A stretch of 64,000 nucleotides of DNA. Source: Chloroflexota bacterium (GTDB taxonomy: Bacteria > Chloroflexota > Dehalococcoidia > SM23-28-2 > RBG-16-64-32). Below, in pieces: positions 16,492-23,500 of this stretch. The position numbers and the translations under genes were made by a program. Position 1 is the stretch's first letter, and each line of letters opens with the position of its first letter. Under the pieces are notes generated by a model. The model saw nothing but the letters and a program-made list of their open reading frames with translations, searched no databases and was not told the DNA's origin. The stretch lies in the NCBI GenBank assembly GCA_029262695.1, contig JAJCYV010000003.1, positions 55,171-119,170 on the forward strand, given 5' to 3'.

Positions 16492-16501
16492 TTCCACCGT
16501 C

Positions 16502-16531
16502 AGATTAGCACGGGATGCGGGAAGGTGTCAA
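16502..16531 (-). promoter_or_regulatory. nadA promoter
   Basis: Perfect -35 TTGACA (16526-16531) and -10 TAATCT (16502-16507), 18 bp apart on the minus strand. Confidence 0.65.
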
Positions 16532-16535
16532 GGAG

Positions 16536-16544
16536 ACACTAAGT
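16536..16544 (-). promoter_or_regulatory. NrtR half-site upstream of the nadA -35
   Basis: ACTTAGTGT repeats nine bases of one operator arm, placed about 5 bases upstream of the -35 box; a possible secondary contact for the repressor. Confidence 0.4.
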
Positions 16545-16624
16545 GCGGTAGTGGAGAGTGGCCAGTCGTTAGTGGACAGTAAGGCTCCAGCGACAGGATA
16601 GGACGGACGGTGGCGCCCGGGTGC

Positions 16625-16864
16625 CTATTCCGACTTCTGCAAGAGGGACGCTATCTCGTTAGCCAAACCCTCAGTCTCCGCGGGGGTGCCGCCGGAGAGC
16701 ACGGCCAGCACGACGACGTTCAGCTCTTCCGAATGGGCCCGGCTAAGAACGTACTGCGTGCCGTTGCCGACATCGACCACCGGCACGTCGGACTGAATAC
16801 CGGCAGCCAGTTGCGAGAGTAATCCCGACAGGATCTCACGGGCCTCGGCTTCGGACGTTGCCAT
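16625..16864 (-). CDS. Small hypothetical protein
   Basis: 79 residues starting at the ATG at 16864, chosen because AAGGAAGGGG sits just upstream; the ORF-track start at 16954 would run into the neighbouring lipoprotein gene. The sequence is acidic to neutral with alternating hydrophobic residues (LNVVVLAVLSGG, ANEIASLLQK), predicted soluble alpha/beta. No motif recognised. It follows two lipoprotein genes on the same strand at short spacing and may be cotranscribed with them. Confidence 0.55.
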   Translation of the reverse strand: MATSEAEAREILSGLLSQLAAGIQSDVPVVDVGNGTQYVLSRAHSEELNVVVLAVLSGGTPAETEGLANEIASLLQKSE

Positions 16865-16887
16865 TGCGTTCCCCTTCCTTCTCTTGC

Positions 16888-17436
16888 TTACAGCAGGCAC
16901 TGCAGGTCGATACTGAGGCCGCCGGACGTCGCGCTGGATTGCAGCGCCGTGCACGCGTCGTGGTACCGGCCGCCGATCGTCGCGCCGTCGAGACGCCCGA
17001 ACAGATCCAGGAACTCGGCGTCGCTCGCGGGCGGAGATTTGCCCAGCTCCGTGCGCAGCTCCTGGGCCAGGAGGACGCCGTCGCCGGCGGCGGAAACGAG
17101 CGCTGCGTGCTCGTCCGTGAGGTCCTCTTCCGGCGTGAGCGCTTCGATGGCGGCGAGGCGGTCCGATGCGAACGTCTCGTAGGCCAGGCCGTAGGCGTCC
17201 GCGGCTGCGGCGTCGGGGCCATCGTCGAAGGCGTCGGTACGGAGTTCGTCAAGGCCGTCGAGCTGGGCGTTGACGGCCTGCAGCGCCGGCGCCAGCGCTT
17301 CGAGGTACGCAGCGTCCGTAGCGGCGATCGTCGGCGAACCCTCGCTGGCGTCGTCGTCATCTCCGCAGCCGGTTATGGCGAACGCGGCGAGGATCAGCAG
17401 CGCAGGCAACAGGGCCGAGGCGGCGCTAGTTTTCAC
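16888..17436 (-). CDS. Predicted lipoprotein of unknown function
   Basis: About 182 residues from the GTG at 17436, which overlaps the end of the upstream lipoprotein gene (the track's TTG at 17445 is less likely). A hydrophobic signal segment ends in the lipobox ITGC followed by GDDDDASEG, an acidic tether common to surface lipoproteins. The mature part is helical and acidic, with one central Cys and a C-terminal Cys. It resembles the upstream gene in size, lipobox, acidic tether and C-terminal ending, so the two are probably old paralogues. Role unknown. Confidence 0.68.
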   Translation of the reverse strand: MKTSAASALLPALLILAAFAITGCGDDDDASEGSPTIAATDAAYLEALAPALQAVNAQLDGLDELRTDAFDDGPDAAAADAYGLAYETFASDRLAAIEALTPEEDLTDEHAALVSAAGDGVLLAQELRTELGKSPPASDAEFLDLFGRLDGATIGGRYHDACTALQSSATSGGLSIDLQCLL

Positions 17437-17974
17437 AGAGGTCAATCGTGATGCCCTCCGCGTCGGCGATCTCCTGGAGATCGAAGCAAGCGTTGTCAGA
17501 CTTAGTCACGCCGGCTTCGACGTCATCGCTATAGTCGGACAGCCTGTCGTCCAACTCGTCCTGCGTTTCGATGTCTGGAAGGTCGTCGCGCAGCGCGTTG
17601 CCTAAGTTCAGCGAGGCGCGGACGCCGTCGATGAAGTCCTGGTTCTCGTCCGCGACTATGTCAGGAGCGCCAAGGGCCTCCAGCCGCTCGGCCGCGTCGG
17701 TGAACACGCCCCCGATGTCGGACAGGAAGGTGTCGATCGCAGCGATCTGTTCCTCCAGAGGCGCGTCGCGAGGCGCTTCGTTGAGCGATTCCTCGGCAAC
17801 GTTGGTCGCCTCTTCAGCATCGTCGAAGATCTCTTCGACGCTCGTGAAGTACTGATCGAGGCTGATCGGTGTGGCTGAGTCGCCGTCATCGTCGCCGCAG
17901 GCGAATGCGAAGGACAGCGCGAGGAAGAGGGCGGCGAGGAGTGGCAGGGGGCGCGCGAGGGTAGTCGTCTTCAT
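17426..17974 (-). CDS. Predicted lipoprotein, paralogue of the next gene
   Basis: 182 residues. The signal segment LPLLAALFLALSFAFAC provides a lipobox ending in Cys, followed by GDDDGDS. The mature domain is strongly acidic and helical (EEIFDDAEEATNVAEESL), possibly a helical bundle. The C-terminus ITIDLCEN parallels SIDLQCLL of the downstream paralogue. A perfect TATAAT lies at 17994-17999, giving a leader of roughly 12 bases. First gene of a small three-gene unit (two lipoproteins and a small protein). Function unknown. Confidence 0.7.
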   Translation of the reverse strand: MKTTTLARPLPLLAALFLALSFAFACGDDDGDSATPISLDQYFTSVEEIFDDAEEATNVAEESLNEAPRDAPLEEQIAAIDTFLSDIGGVFTDAAERLEALGAPDIVADENQDFIDGVRASLNLGNALRDDLPDIETQDELDDRLSDYSDDVEAGVTKSDNACFDLQEIADAEGITIDLCEN

Positions 17975-17993
17975 ACGGGGGTGAGTCGCGGCG

Positions 17994-17999
17994 ATTATA
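17994..17999 (-). promoter_or_regulatory. -10 box (TATAAT) of the lipoprotein unit
   Basis: Perfect TATAAT 19 bases upstream of the ATG at 17974. No matching -35 is seen. Confidence 0.5.
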
Positions 18000-18013
18000 T
18001 CACCGGATCGCCG

Positions 18014-18694
18014 CTAGACCACTACCGGGCGGCGCTCCAGGAAGCGGTAGAGCTGCGCGGGGCGGTGGCGGCCCTCGCTCTCGTAGCGGCCGGTTGCCTC
18101 GAGGATGCCGAGCGAGGTGATGCGCTTGCGGAAGTTCCGCTTGTCCAGCTCACGCCCGAGGATCGCCTCGTAGGACTGCTGGAGCTGCGACAGTGTGAAC
18201 TCCGGCGGCAGGAGCGAGTAGGCGACGTTGGAGTAAGCGAGCTTGTTGCGCAGGCGGGTCAAGGCGTAGTCGACGACGGTTGTGTTCTTGAACGCCAGGT
18301 CCGGCAGTTCGTCGACGTGATGCCAGGCCGGCTGCCACTCGTCGCGGTGCGCCAGTTGTGCGCTGCCCTTGTCGACCAGCGCCCAGTAAGCAACGGCGAC
18401 GGAGTCGCGCTCGTCCAGTGCGGAGAACGTGTACAGCTGCTCGAGGAAGACGTCGTGGACGCCGGTCTCGATCTCGAGGCGGCGGGTGGCGGCCTCGGCG
18501 AGCGATTGGTCTTCGGCGAGCAGGCCGCCGGGAAGCGACCAGGTGTCCTGGTGCGGAGGAGCGCTGCGGCGGATAAGCAGCACCTGCAGCCGCCCGGCTT
18601 CGACGGTGAAGATGACGACGAGGAGCGCGACCGGCCGGTCAGGCGTGCTCGCGGCGCGGCGCTGGGCGTCTGTGCTGGGCTTCTGCGCGGCCAT
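18014..18694 (-). CDS. nrtR: NrtR-type Nudix-related transcriptional regulator of NAD synthesis
   Basis: About 226 residues from the ATG at 18694; the longer track start would overlap miaB. N-terminal Nudix-like domain (about 15-150) includes WSLPGGLLAEDQSLAEAATRRLEIETG, in which the Nudix box GX5EX7REUXEEXGU is degenerate (its catalytic REXXEE reads RRLEIE), typical of NrtR proteins that bind ADP-ribose rather than hydrolyse it. The C-terminal winged-helix contains PPEFTLSQLQQSYEAILGRELDKRNFRKRI, diagnostic of the family. It begins 4 bases after the miaB stop, suggesting a miaB-nrtR transcript. A matching palindrome lies at the nadA promoter 2.2 kb away. Confidence 0.88.
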   Translation of the reverse strand: MAAQKPSTDAQRRAASTPDRPVALLVVIFTVEAGRLQVLLIRRSAPPHQDTWSLPGGLLAEDQSLAEAATRRLEIETGVHDVFLEQLYTFSALDERDSVAVAYWALVDKGSAQLAHRDEWQPAWHHVDELPDLAFKNTTVVDYALTRLRNKLAYSNVAYSLLPPEFTLSQLQQSYEAILGRELDKRNFRKRITSLGILEATGRYESEGRHRPAQLYRFLERRPVVV

Positions 18695-18698
18695 CGTG

Positions 18699-20012
18699 TT
18701 ACACGACGGCAGTCGCACCGGCGCGCACTCGTTCGCCCTGGAGCGACCACGGCGTCGTCTTCGCGATGCGGACGTCCACGAGGTCGCCGATGGCCACCGG
18801 CGGCTCGGCCCTGAAGTGAACGAGCTTGTTCGCGCGGCTGCGGCCGGTGAACGTCCCGTCCTTCTCCCCTTCGACCAGCACCTCCTGCGTCGTGTGGAGG
18901 AGCGCGGCGTTGATCTCAGTCGCGATGCGCTCCTGTAGCGTCTCTACGGCGTGGAGGCGGCGCATCTTCTCCTCCTGCGGCAGGTCGTCGTCGAGGTTGC
19001 GCCAGGCGATCGTGCCCGGCCGCGGCGAGTAGGCGGCGACGTGGACCTTGTCGAAGCGCACTCGCGCCAGCACGTCCATAGTGCGCCCGAACTGCGCCTC
19101 CGTCTCCCCGCAGAAGCCGACGATGACGTCGGTGCTGAGCGAGGCCTGCGGGGCGTGTTCGCGGATCCGGCCCACGCAGTCGAGGAACTCCTCGATCTCG
19201 TAGCCGCGGCGCATGCGTGCGAGCACTTCGTTGTCGCCGGCCTGCACGGGGATGTTGAAGTGTTCGCAGACCTTTGGTTCGCCGGCCACGGAACGGATGA
19301 TGCGGTCGGTCATGTCGCGCGGGTATGAGGTGAGAAAGCGGATGCGCTGGAGTTCGGGCAGAGCCGAGAGCGACTCGAAGAGGTCGGCGAGGTCTGGACG
19401 GCGGGACGAGCCAGCGATCTCCGGCAGGTCCTTGCCGTAAGCCTCGACCGTCTGGCCGAGCAGCGTCACCTCGCGCACGCCCCGCGACGCCAGGGACGTG
19501 ACCTCACGCCTGACGTCGGCGATTGTGCGCGACTTCTCGCGGCCGCGGCGGTAGGGGACGATGCAGTAAGTGCAGAACTTATTGCAGCCGTGGACGATCG
19601 GCACGAAGGCGGTCGGGCCGCCGGGTTCGGGGAACGTGTCGGGCCAGAACTCGCCGCCGAGGTCGTTCGCGGGCATCAGGTGCCGGATCACGACGTCGAA
19701 GCTCTGCGGGCGCGCCCAGACGTCGACGAAGGGGAAGCGCTTGCGCAGCTCCTCGGTGCGGGGGCCGACGAGGCAGCCCATGACGGCGATCTGCATGCCT
19801 TCGCGCGACTCCTTGAGCTTGCGCAGGTGCCACATGTAGCCGACGGCGCGGTCCTCCGCCTTCTGCCGGACGACGCACGTGTTTACGACGGCGAGGTCGG
19901 CCGCGTCGGCCTTCGGCGCCGGCTCCCAGCCCAGCTTTGCGAGTCCAGCCGCGAGCTTTTCGGAGTCGGCCTCGTTCATCTGGCAGCCTTCAGTCCAGAT
20001 GTGGTAACGCAT
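18699..20012 (-). CDS. miaB: tRNA-i6A37 methylthiotransferase
   Basis: Radical-SAM enzyme adding a methylthio group to isopentenyl-adenosine 37 of tRNAs. 437 residues from the ATG at 20012 (a GTG three bases earlier is possible). N-terminal UPF0004 domain with TEGCQMNEADSE and cysteines at VVNTCVVR and MGCLVG; radical-SAM motif GCNKFCTYCIVPYRRG (about 143-158), whose three cysteines bind the second cluster; C-terminal TRAM domain (VLVEGEKDGTFTGRSRANKLVHF). The overall order is that of MiaB rather than MtaB or RimO. Its start is preceded by TACAAT with no ribosome site. Followed directly by nrtR. Confidence 0.93.
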   Translation of the reverse strand: MRYHIWTEGCQMNEADSEKLAAGLAKLGWEPAPKADAADLAVVNTCVVRQKAEDRAVGYMWHLRKLKESREGMQIAVMGCLVGPRTEELRKRFPFVDVWARPQSFDVVIRHLMPANDLGGEFWPDTFPEPGGPTAFVPIVHGCNKFCTYCIVPYRRGREKSRTIADVRREVTSLASRGVREVTLLGQTVEAYGKDLPEIAGSSRRPDLADLFESLSALPELQRIRFLTSYPRDMTDRIIRSVAGEPKVCEHFNIPVQAGDNEVLARMRRGYEIEEFLDCVGRIREHAPQASLSTDVIVGFCGETEAQFGRTMDVLARVRFDKVHVAAYSPRPGTIAWRNLDDDLPQEEKMRRLHAVETLQERIATEINAALLHTTQEVLVEGEKDGTFTGRSRANKLVHFRAEPPVAIGDLVDVRIAKTTPWSLQGERVRAGATAVV

Positions 20013-20021
20013 CACGGAGAG

Positions 20022-20027
20022 ATTGTA
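20022..20027 (-). promoter_or_regulatory. -10 box (TACAAT) before miaB-nrtR
   Basis: TACAAT ends 9 bases before the ATG at 20012, fitting a leaderless or nearly leaderless transcript. Confidence 0.5.
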
Positions 20028-20044
20028 GCAGGAGGGCGGTTCAG

Positions 20045-20107
20045 GTCAGGCTGAGAGCCTGACCCGCGAAACGCGTCGTTACCCGATGGCCAGGCTTAAG
20101 CCTGGCC
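20045..20107. repeat. Two adjacent hairpin repeats
   Basis: GTCAGGCT/AGCCTGAC over GAG, then a perfect 20-bp palindrome with half-site GGCCAGGCTT. They lie downstream of the alpha/beta hydrolase and upstream of miaB, and may terminate the hydrolase transcript. Confidence 0.65.
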
Positions 20108-20134
20108 TTCGGGGGGCCCTGCAGCGGCGAGGGG

Positions 20135-21094
20135 CTACAGCCCGTTCAGGAAGCCGATTAGCGCCTCGTTCGTTTCCTTCGCGCGCTCTTGCTGGGTCCA
20201 GTGGCCGGCGTCAGGGAAGGAGACGATCTTGAGGTCGGGCACCAGCTGCTTCATCGGGTCCATCGGCGAGAACGACAGGGCGCCGTCCGCCTCGCCGTAG
20301 ACGAAGAGCGCGGGGATCTCGATCTTGCGGTTCTGCATCTCGGGGAGCTGTTCGTGGTCGAGGTCCATGCAGCGATAGCGGTTTAGAGGGCCGCGGAAGC
20401 CGCCCTTCTCGAACTTCTCCACGTAATAGTCGAGGTCTTCTTCGGTCGTCCACGGCGGGACGCCCTCGACTTCCGGGGCGTCGTCGAAGAGCTTCGCGTC
20501 ACGCGGCTTGCTGGCCATCGCCGTGGCGAAGCCGCCGACGTCGCGGGCCTCGCCGGAGGCACCCCAGGTAAAGAGCCTCAGGGAGCGGCGCACGTCGGCC
20601 TCAAACTCAGCCTCGGCGACGCCGGGCTCCTGGAAGTAGAGGATGTAGAAGAACTTGTCCTGGAACATCGCCTTCATCATCTGCAGCGGCGGCACCGGGC
20701 CGCGAGGCAGGTACGGCACGCTCATGCCGACAACGGCGCGAAAGCGCTCCGGGTGAAGCGCGGCGGCCGTCCAGGCCATCATCGAGCCCCAGTCATGCCC
20801 GACGATCACTGCCTGCTCCTCACCCAGCGCGTCGAGCACGCCGAGGTAGTCGGCGACCATCTCGCGCATGGCGTAGTCCTCGATCTCGGGTGGCTTATCG
20901 GTGTCGCCGTAGCCGCGGACGTCGGGCGCGACGGCGTGGTAGCCGGCTTCAGCCAGCGCGGGTAGCTGGTGGCGCCAGGAGTACCAGAGTTCCGGGAAGC
21001 CGTGGACGAGGAGGACGAGCGGGCCCTCGCCGGCTTCGGCGATGTGCATGTTGATGCCGTTGGTCTGGATGGTGCGGTGCGTGATCTCGGTCAT
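20135..21094 (-). CDS. Alpha/beta hydrolase, epoxide-hydrolase-like
   Basis: 319 residues, cytosolic. Oxyanion-hole motif HGFPELWYSWRHQ (about 31-43), nucleophile elbow VGHDWGSMMAW (about 98-108, Asp as nucleophile), cap domain with two Tyr-containing segments, and catalytic His in DAGHWTQQE near the C-terminus. An Asp nucleophile in GHDWG together with HGFPE and RGYGDTDKP is typical of soluble epoxide hydrolases of the EphA type; haloalkane dehalogenases share the Asp nucleophile but usually have other surroundings. Start has AAAGGA 6 bases upstream. Single-gene unit. Substrate unknown. Confidence 0.85.
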   Translation of the reverse strand: MTEITHRTIQTNGINMHIAEAGEGPLVLLVHGFPELWYSWRHQLPALAEAGYHAVAPDVRGYGDTDKPPEIEDYAMREMVADYLGVLDALGEEQAVIVGHDWGSMMAWTAAALHPERFRAVVGMSVPYLPRGPVPPLQMMKAMFQDKFFYILYFQEPGVAEAEFEADVRRSLRLFTWGASGEARDVGGFATAMASKPRDAKLFDDAPEVEGVPPWTTEEDLDYYVEKFEKGGFRGPLNRYRCMDLDHEQLPEMQNRKIEIPALFVYGEADGALSFSPMDPMKQLVPDLKIVSFPDAGHWTQQERAKETNEALIGFLNGL

Positions 21095-21158
21095 GTCGGT
21101 CCTTTGGGTACGGAGGGGTTAAAGGTGGAGAGATGATAGCATGCGGCGGCTGCGGGAA

Positions 21159-21298
21159 CGGGGGACAGGTGCCAGAGGACAGGGAACAGGGAACAGGGAA
21201 CAGGGAACAGGAGACAGAGGACAGGGGGGACGGGAGACAGGGGACAGGAGACAGGGGACAGGGAACAGGTGCCAGGTGTTAGGTGCCAGGTGATGGGT
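21159..21298. repeat. Short tandem repeat, GGGAACA/GGGGACA/GGAGACA units
   Basis: About 15 degenerate copies of a 7-base GGRRACA unit run through this stretch, ending in AGGTGCC-type variants. Copy number is likely variable between strains. Confidence 0.8.
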
Positions 21299-21320
21299 CC
21301 TCGGCGGCAGCTGATTCGTT

Positions 21321-21371
21321 GAGCGGATAAACGGATGCAAGGGGAGGCAGTACGAATTCGTTTATCCGCTC
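21321..21371. repeat. 13-bp inverted repeat
   Basis: Perfect arms GAGCGGATAAACG and CGTTTATCCGCTC flank 25 bases. It lies just downstream of the gamma-glutamyltransferase stop, so it may terminate that gene, or be a remnant of a mobile element. Confidence 0.6.
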
Positions 21372-21433
21372 TCTTTCCGTTGACAGCAGGCGTTGGGGTG
21401 GACAGGTGACAGGTGTTAGGTGCTAGGTGATGG

Positions 21434-22735
21434 TCAGTTGCCCAGGGCGGCGCCGTCTGAGCGCGGGTCGGCGGCGGCGACGAGGTGGTCCGGCTCGACG
21501 AGGATGGCGTGGGCGTGCCCGGCCTGCTCGGGGAGGGCCATGGGTCCCGCGCCGAGGTCCGGGAGGCCGGCTTCCGCAAGGAGGCCGCCGCCGTCGCCGA
21601 AGCGCCAGCGCGGGGCGGCGATCGCTTCGCCCAGCTCCTGGCCGGCGACGAAGACGCGCGCCAGGAGCTGGAGGTGCACCTGGACCTGTGCCTCGCCGCC
21701 CATCGTGCCGAAGACGAAGCGCGGGCGGCCGCCCTGGAGGGCCATCGCCGGTGCCAGCGTGTGGACGGGCTTTGCGCCGGGCCGGTACTGGTGCGGCTTG
21801 AAGTAGGCGCCTCGGTTCTGGAGGAGGACGCCCGTCCCCGGCACCGTAACGCCGGAGCCGAACGCCTGGTAGAGGCTCTGGTTGAGGCTGACCGCCATGC
21901 CGTCGCGGTCCATGGCGCAGAGGTAGATCGTGTCGCCATCCCCACGCGCGGGGTCGAGCGCCCGGATCAACCGGCGGTGCCACTCCGCGTCGCCGGGCGA
22001 GAGGCCATCGAGCGGTTGGAGGCAGTCCAGCGCCTTGAGGGCGAGGTGGCCGCGGCTGTTCGGCGGCATCTCGCAGACGTCGAGGTCGCGCCATTGCGTG
22101 CGGGCGGGCTCGACCCACTCCGCTTTGTGCCCGGCGAAATCTTCGGGCGTGAAAGGAGCGGGGGCGCACTTGCCCACGCGGTCGTAGAAGCCGTCGATGT
22201 GCCCGAGCGTTTCGGCGAGGTCGGTCTGGACGAGCGGGTCGGGCGCCAGGAAGATGCGCTCGGTCTCCGCGTCGCGTTCGAGGAGCGGGCGCGCCAGCTC
22301 GGTGATCTTGCTCAGGCCCGGCGCACGGTGTACGCCGCGGCGGGCGTAGTCGATCGCCGGTTTCGCGAGGTCGCCGAGGTCGCGGGAGGCGAAGCGTTCG
22401 TGCAGGGCGCGCAGTCCGGCGACGCCGCCGGGCACGGTGACCGACCCGATGCCACGTTGCGGCACCTTCTCCTGCAGACTGGCCCCGGCCCAGACGGGCG
22501 CGGCGGGCAGGCGACCGGTGGAGTTGAGGCCGTGGAGCTTGCCTTCGGCCCAGACCATGGCGATGAGGTCGCCGCCGAGGCCGCACATGTGCGGATAGAC
22601 GACGGCCAGCACGAGGTTCATGGCGATTGCGGCGTCGGCCGCGTTGCCGCCGGAGGCGAGGACCGAGAGGCCGGCGGAGGACGCGAGGTAGTGGGGCGAG
22701 GCGACAGCGGCGTTTGGGAAGACCGGTGCGGGCAT
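21434..22735 (-). CDS. Gamma-glutamyltransferase-family Ntn hydrolase
   Basis: 433 residues from the ATG at 22735; the track's 773-residue form runs through the PadR gene antisense and is wrong. N-terminal family sequence VASPHYLASSAGLSVLASGGNAADAAIAM and GLGGD block. The autoprocessing Thr is probably the one in GDTIYLCAMDRDGMAVSLNQS, which starts the small subunit; the substrate loop GSGVTVPGTGVLLQNRGAYF and TMGGEAQVQVH follow. There is no signal peptide, so unlike classical periplasmic enzymes it should be cytosolic and may act on other acyl-amides. Preceded by TACAAT without a ribosome site. Confidence 0.85.
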   Translation of the reverse strand: MPAPVFPNAAVASPHYLASSAGLSVLASGGNAADAAIAMNLVLAVVYPHMCGLGGDLIAMVWAEGKLHGLNSTGRLPAAPVWAGASLQEKVPQRGIGSVTVPGGVAGLRALHERFASRDLGDLAKPAIDYARRGVHRAPGLSKITELARPLLERDAETERIFLAPDPLVQTDLAETLGHIDGFYDRVGKCAPAPFTPEDFAGHKAEWVEPARTQWRDLDVCEMPPNSRGHLALKALDCLQPLDGLSPGDAEWHRRLIRALDPARGDGDTIYLCAMDRDGMAVSLNQSLYQAFGSGVTVPGTGVLLQNRGAYFKPHQYRPGAKPVHTLAPAMALQGGRPRFVFGTMGGEAQVQVHLQLLARVFVAGQELGEAIAAPRWRFGDGGGLLAEAGLPDLGAGPMALPEQAGHAHAILVEPDHLVAAADPRSDGAALGN

Positions 22736-22741
22736 GCGGCG

Positions 22742-22747
22742 ATTGTA
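22742..22747 (-). promoter_or_regulatory. -10 box (TACAAT) before the gamma-glutamyltransferase gene
   Basis: TACAAT ends 6 bases before the ATG at 22735; same layout as nif3 and miaB. Confidence 0.5.
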
Positions 22748-22772
22748 GGCACAGGTGCGAAGGAAGGGAAGA

Positions 22773-22786
22773 GTGACGGGCGTCAC
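22773..22786. promoter_or_regulatory. Inverted repeat GTGACG-GG-CGTCAC before the PadR -35
   Basis: Perfect 6-base arms with a 2-base centre abut the -35 box of the padR unit and lie upstream of the divergent gamma-glutamyltransferase. A possible second operator. Confidence 0.4.
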
Positions 22787-22817
22787 TTGACACTTCAGAT
22801 ATATCGTACGATATACT
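22787..22817 (+). promoter_or_regulatory. Promoter of the padR unit
   Basis: Perfect -35 TTGACA (22787-22792) and TATACT (22812-22817) at 19 bp, or overlapping hexamers at 17-18 bp. Confidence 0.6.
22800..22815. promoter_or_regulatory. Probable PadR operator
   Basis: The perfect 16-bp palindrome TATATCGTACGATATA covers the promoter spacer and -10 box, the expected position for autorepression by the downstream PadR protein. AT-rich dyads of this form are typical of PadR sites. Confidence 0.72.
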
Positions 22818-22848
22818 CTGCGCAGGACTGAAAGGAGGTCTGGAAAGA

Positions 22849-22959
22849 ATGAAGAATCACAAGATTCTACCGCTGCTGGTGATCGCTCTCGGCGTCGCTC
22901 TGCTCGCCGGGCGCCACCACCGCGCACACCTGAAGGGGCGCGACTGGGATGCCTGGTAA
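22849..22959 (+). CDS. 36-residue membrane peptide leading the padR operon
   Basis: Too short for the ORF track. The ATG at 22849 follows a strong AAAGGAGGT with good spacing. The peptide has a basic start (MKNHK), one hydrophobic helix (ILPLLVIALGVALLAG) and a His/Arg-rich tail (RHHRAHLKGRDWDAW). Its stop overlaps the padR start by 11 bases, so translation is coupled. Such a peptide could be a membrane cargo or sensor of the padR circuit, or a leader peptide; function is unknown. Confidence 0.6.
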   Translation: MKNHKILPLLVIALGVALLAGRHHRAHLKGRDWDAW

Positions 22960-23500
22960 GCACGGCCGCGGCCGGCTCCGCCACATGTTCGGACTCGGCG
23001 ACAAGCACGAACAGCGCGGCCCATGGGGCTTTCGCCGCCGCTTCTTTGAGCCGGGCGAGGTGCGAATCGCACTGCTCTCGCTGATCGAGGAGGGACCGAA
23101 GCATGGCTACGAGCTGATGAAGGAGTTGGAGGCGCGGTCCGGCGGTGTCTACAGGGCCAGCGCCGGCACCGTGTACCCTAACCTGCAACTGCTCGAAGAC
23201 CAGGGCTTCGTCCGGGCCGATGTGCCCGAGGACGGCAAGCGCGTCTTCACGATCACCGACGAAGGACGGGCCGAACTGGAGAAGAACCGCGAGCAGATCG
23301 GCCGCATCTGGAACCGCGCCGACGACTGGGGCGACTGGAGCGACGCGATGAGTCCCGGCGCGATGGAGGTCTGGGCTCCCGGCATGAAGCTGGTGCGCTC
23401 CGCCTTTCGCGCGGCGGCAAGCGGCGACGAAGAGAAGGTGGAAAAGGTCAGGCGGGTCCTGAGTAAGGCCGCCGCAGAGATCGAGAAGCTGAAGGAGTGA
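22949..23500 (+). CDS. PadR-family transcriptional regulator
   Basis: 183 residues. Winged-helix domain (about 33-105) with RIALLSLIEEGPKHGYELMKELEARSGGVYRASAGTVYPNLQLLEDQGFVRA, the PadR signature including the wing (GKRVFTITDEGRAEL). The C-terminal helices (about 120-183) resemble subfamily PadR-s2-type dimerisation helices and contain a Trp-rich segment (IWNRADDWGDWSDAM). Cytosolic dimeric repressor that normally responds to phenolics, drugs or metals. A 16-bp palindrome over its promoter indicates autoregulation. The following methyltransferase starts right after its stop and is presumably in the same regulated unit. Confidence 0.88.
   Translation: MPGKHGRGRLRHMFGLGDKHEQRGPWGFRRRFFEPGEVRIALLSLIEEGPKHGYELMKELEARSGGVYRASAGTVYPNLQLLEDQGFVRADVPEDGKRVFTITDEGRAELEKNREQIGRIWNRADDWGDWSDAMSPGAMEVWAPGMKLVRSAFRAAASGDEEKVEKVRRVLSKAAAEIEKLKE

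Larger units (their letters stand above)
21119..21433. other. Intergenic region with heptamer repeats and a 13-bp inverted repeat
   Basis: About 315 bases without a gene between two minus-strand genes. Contents: purine-rich tandem repeats (21159-21298) and an inverted repeat (21321-21371). The ORFs drawn through it are low-complexity translations. Confidence 0.7.

Noticed and set aside
21091-21945. 284-residue minus-strand ORF spanning the tandem repeats
   Set aside because: Low-complexity translation of GGRRACA repeats joined to an out-of-frame part of the gamma-glutamyltransferase gene.
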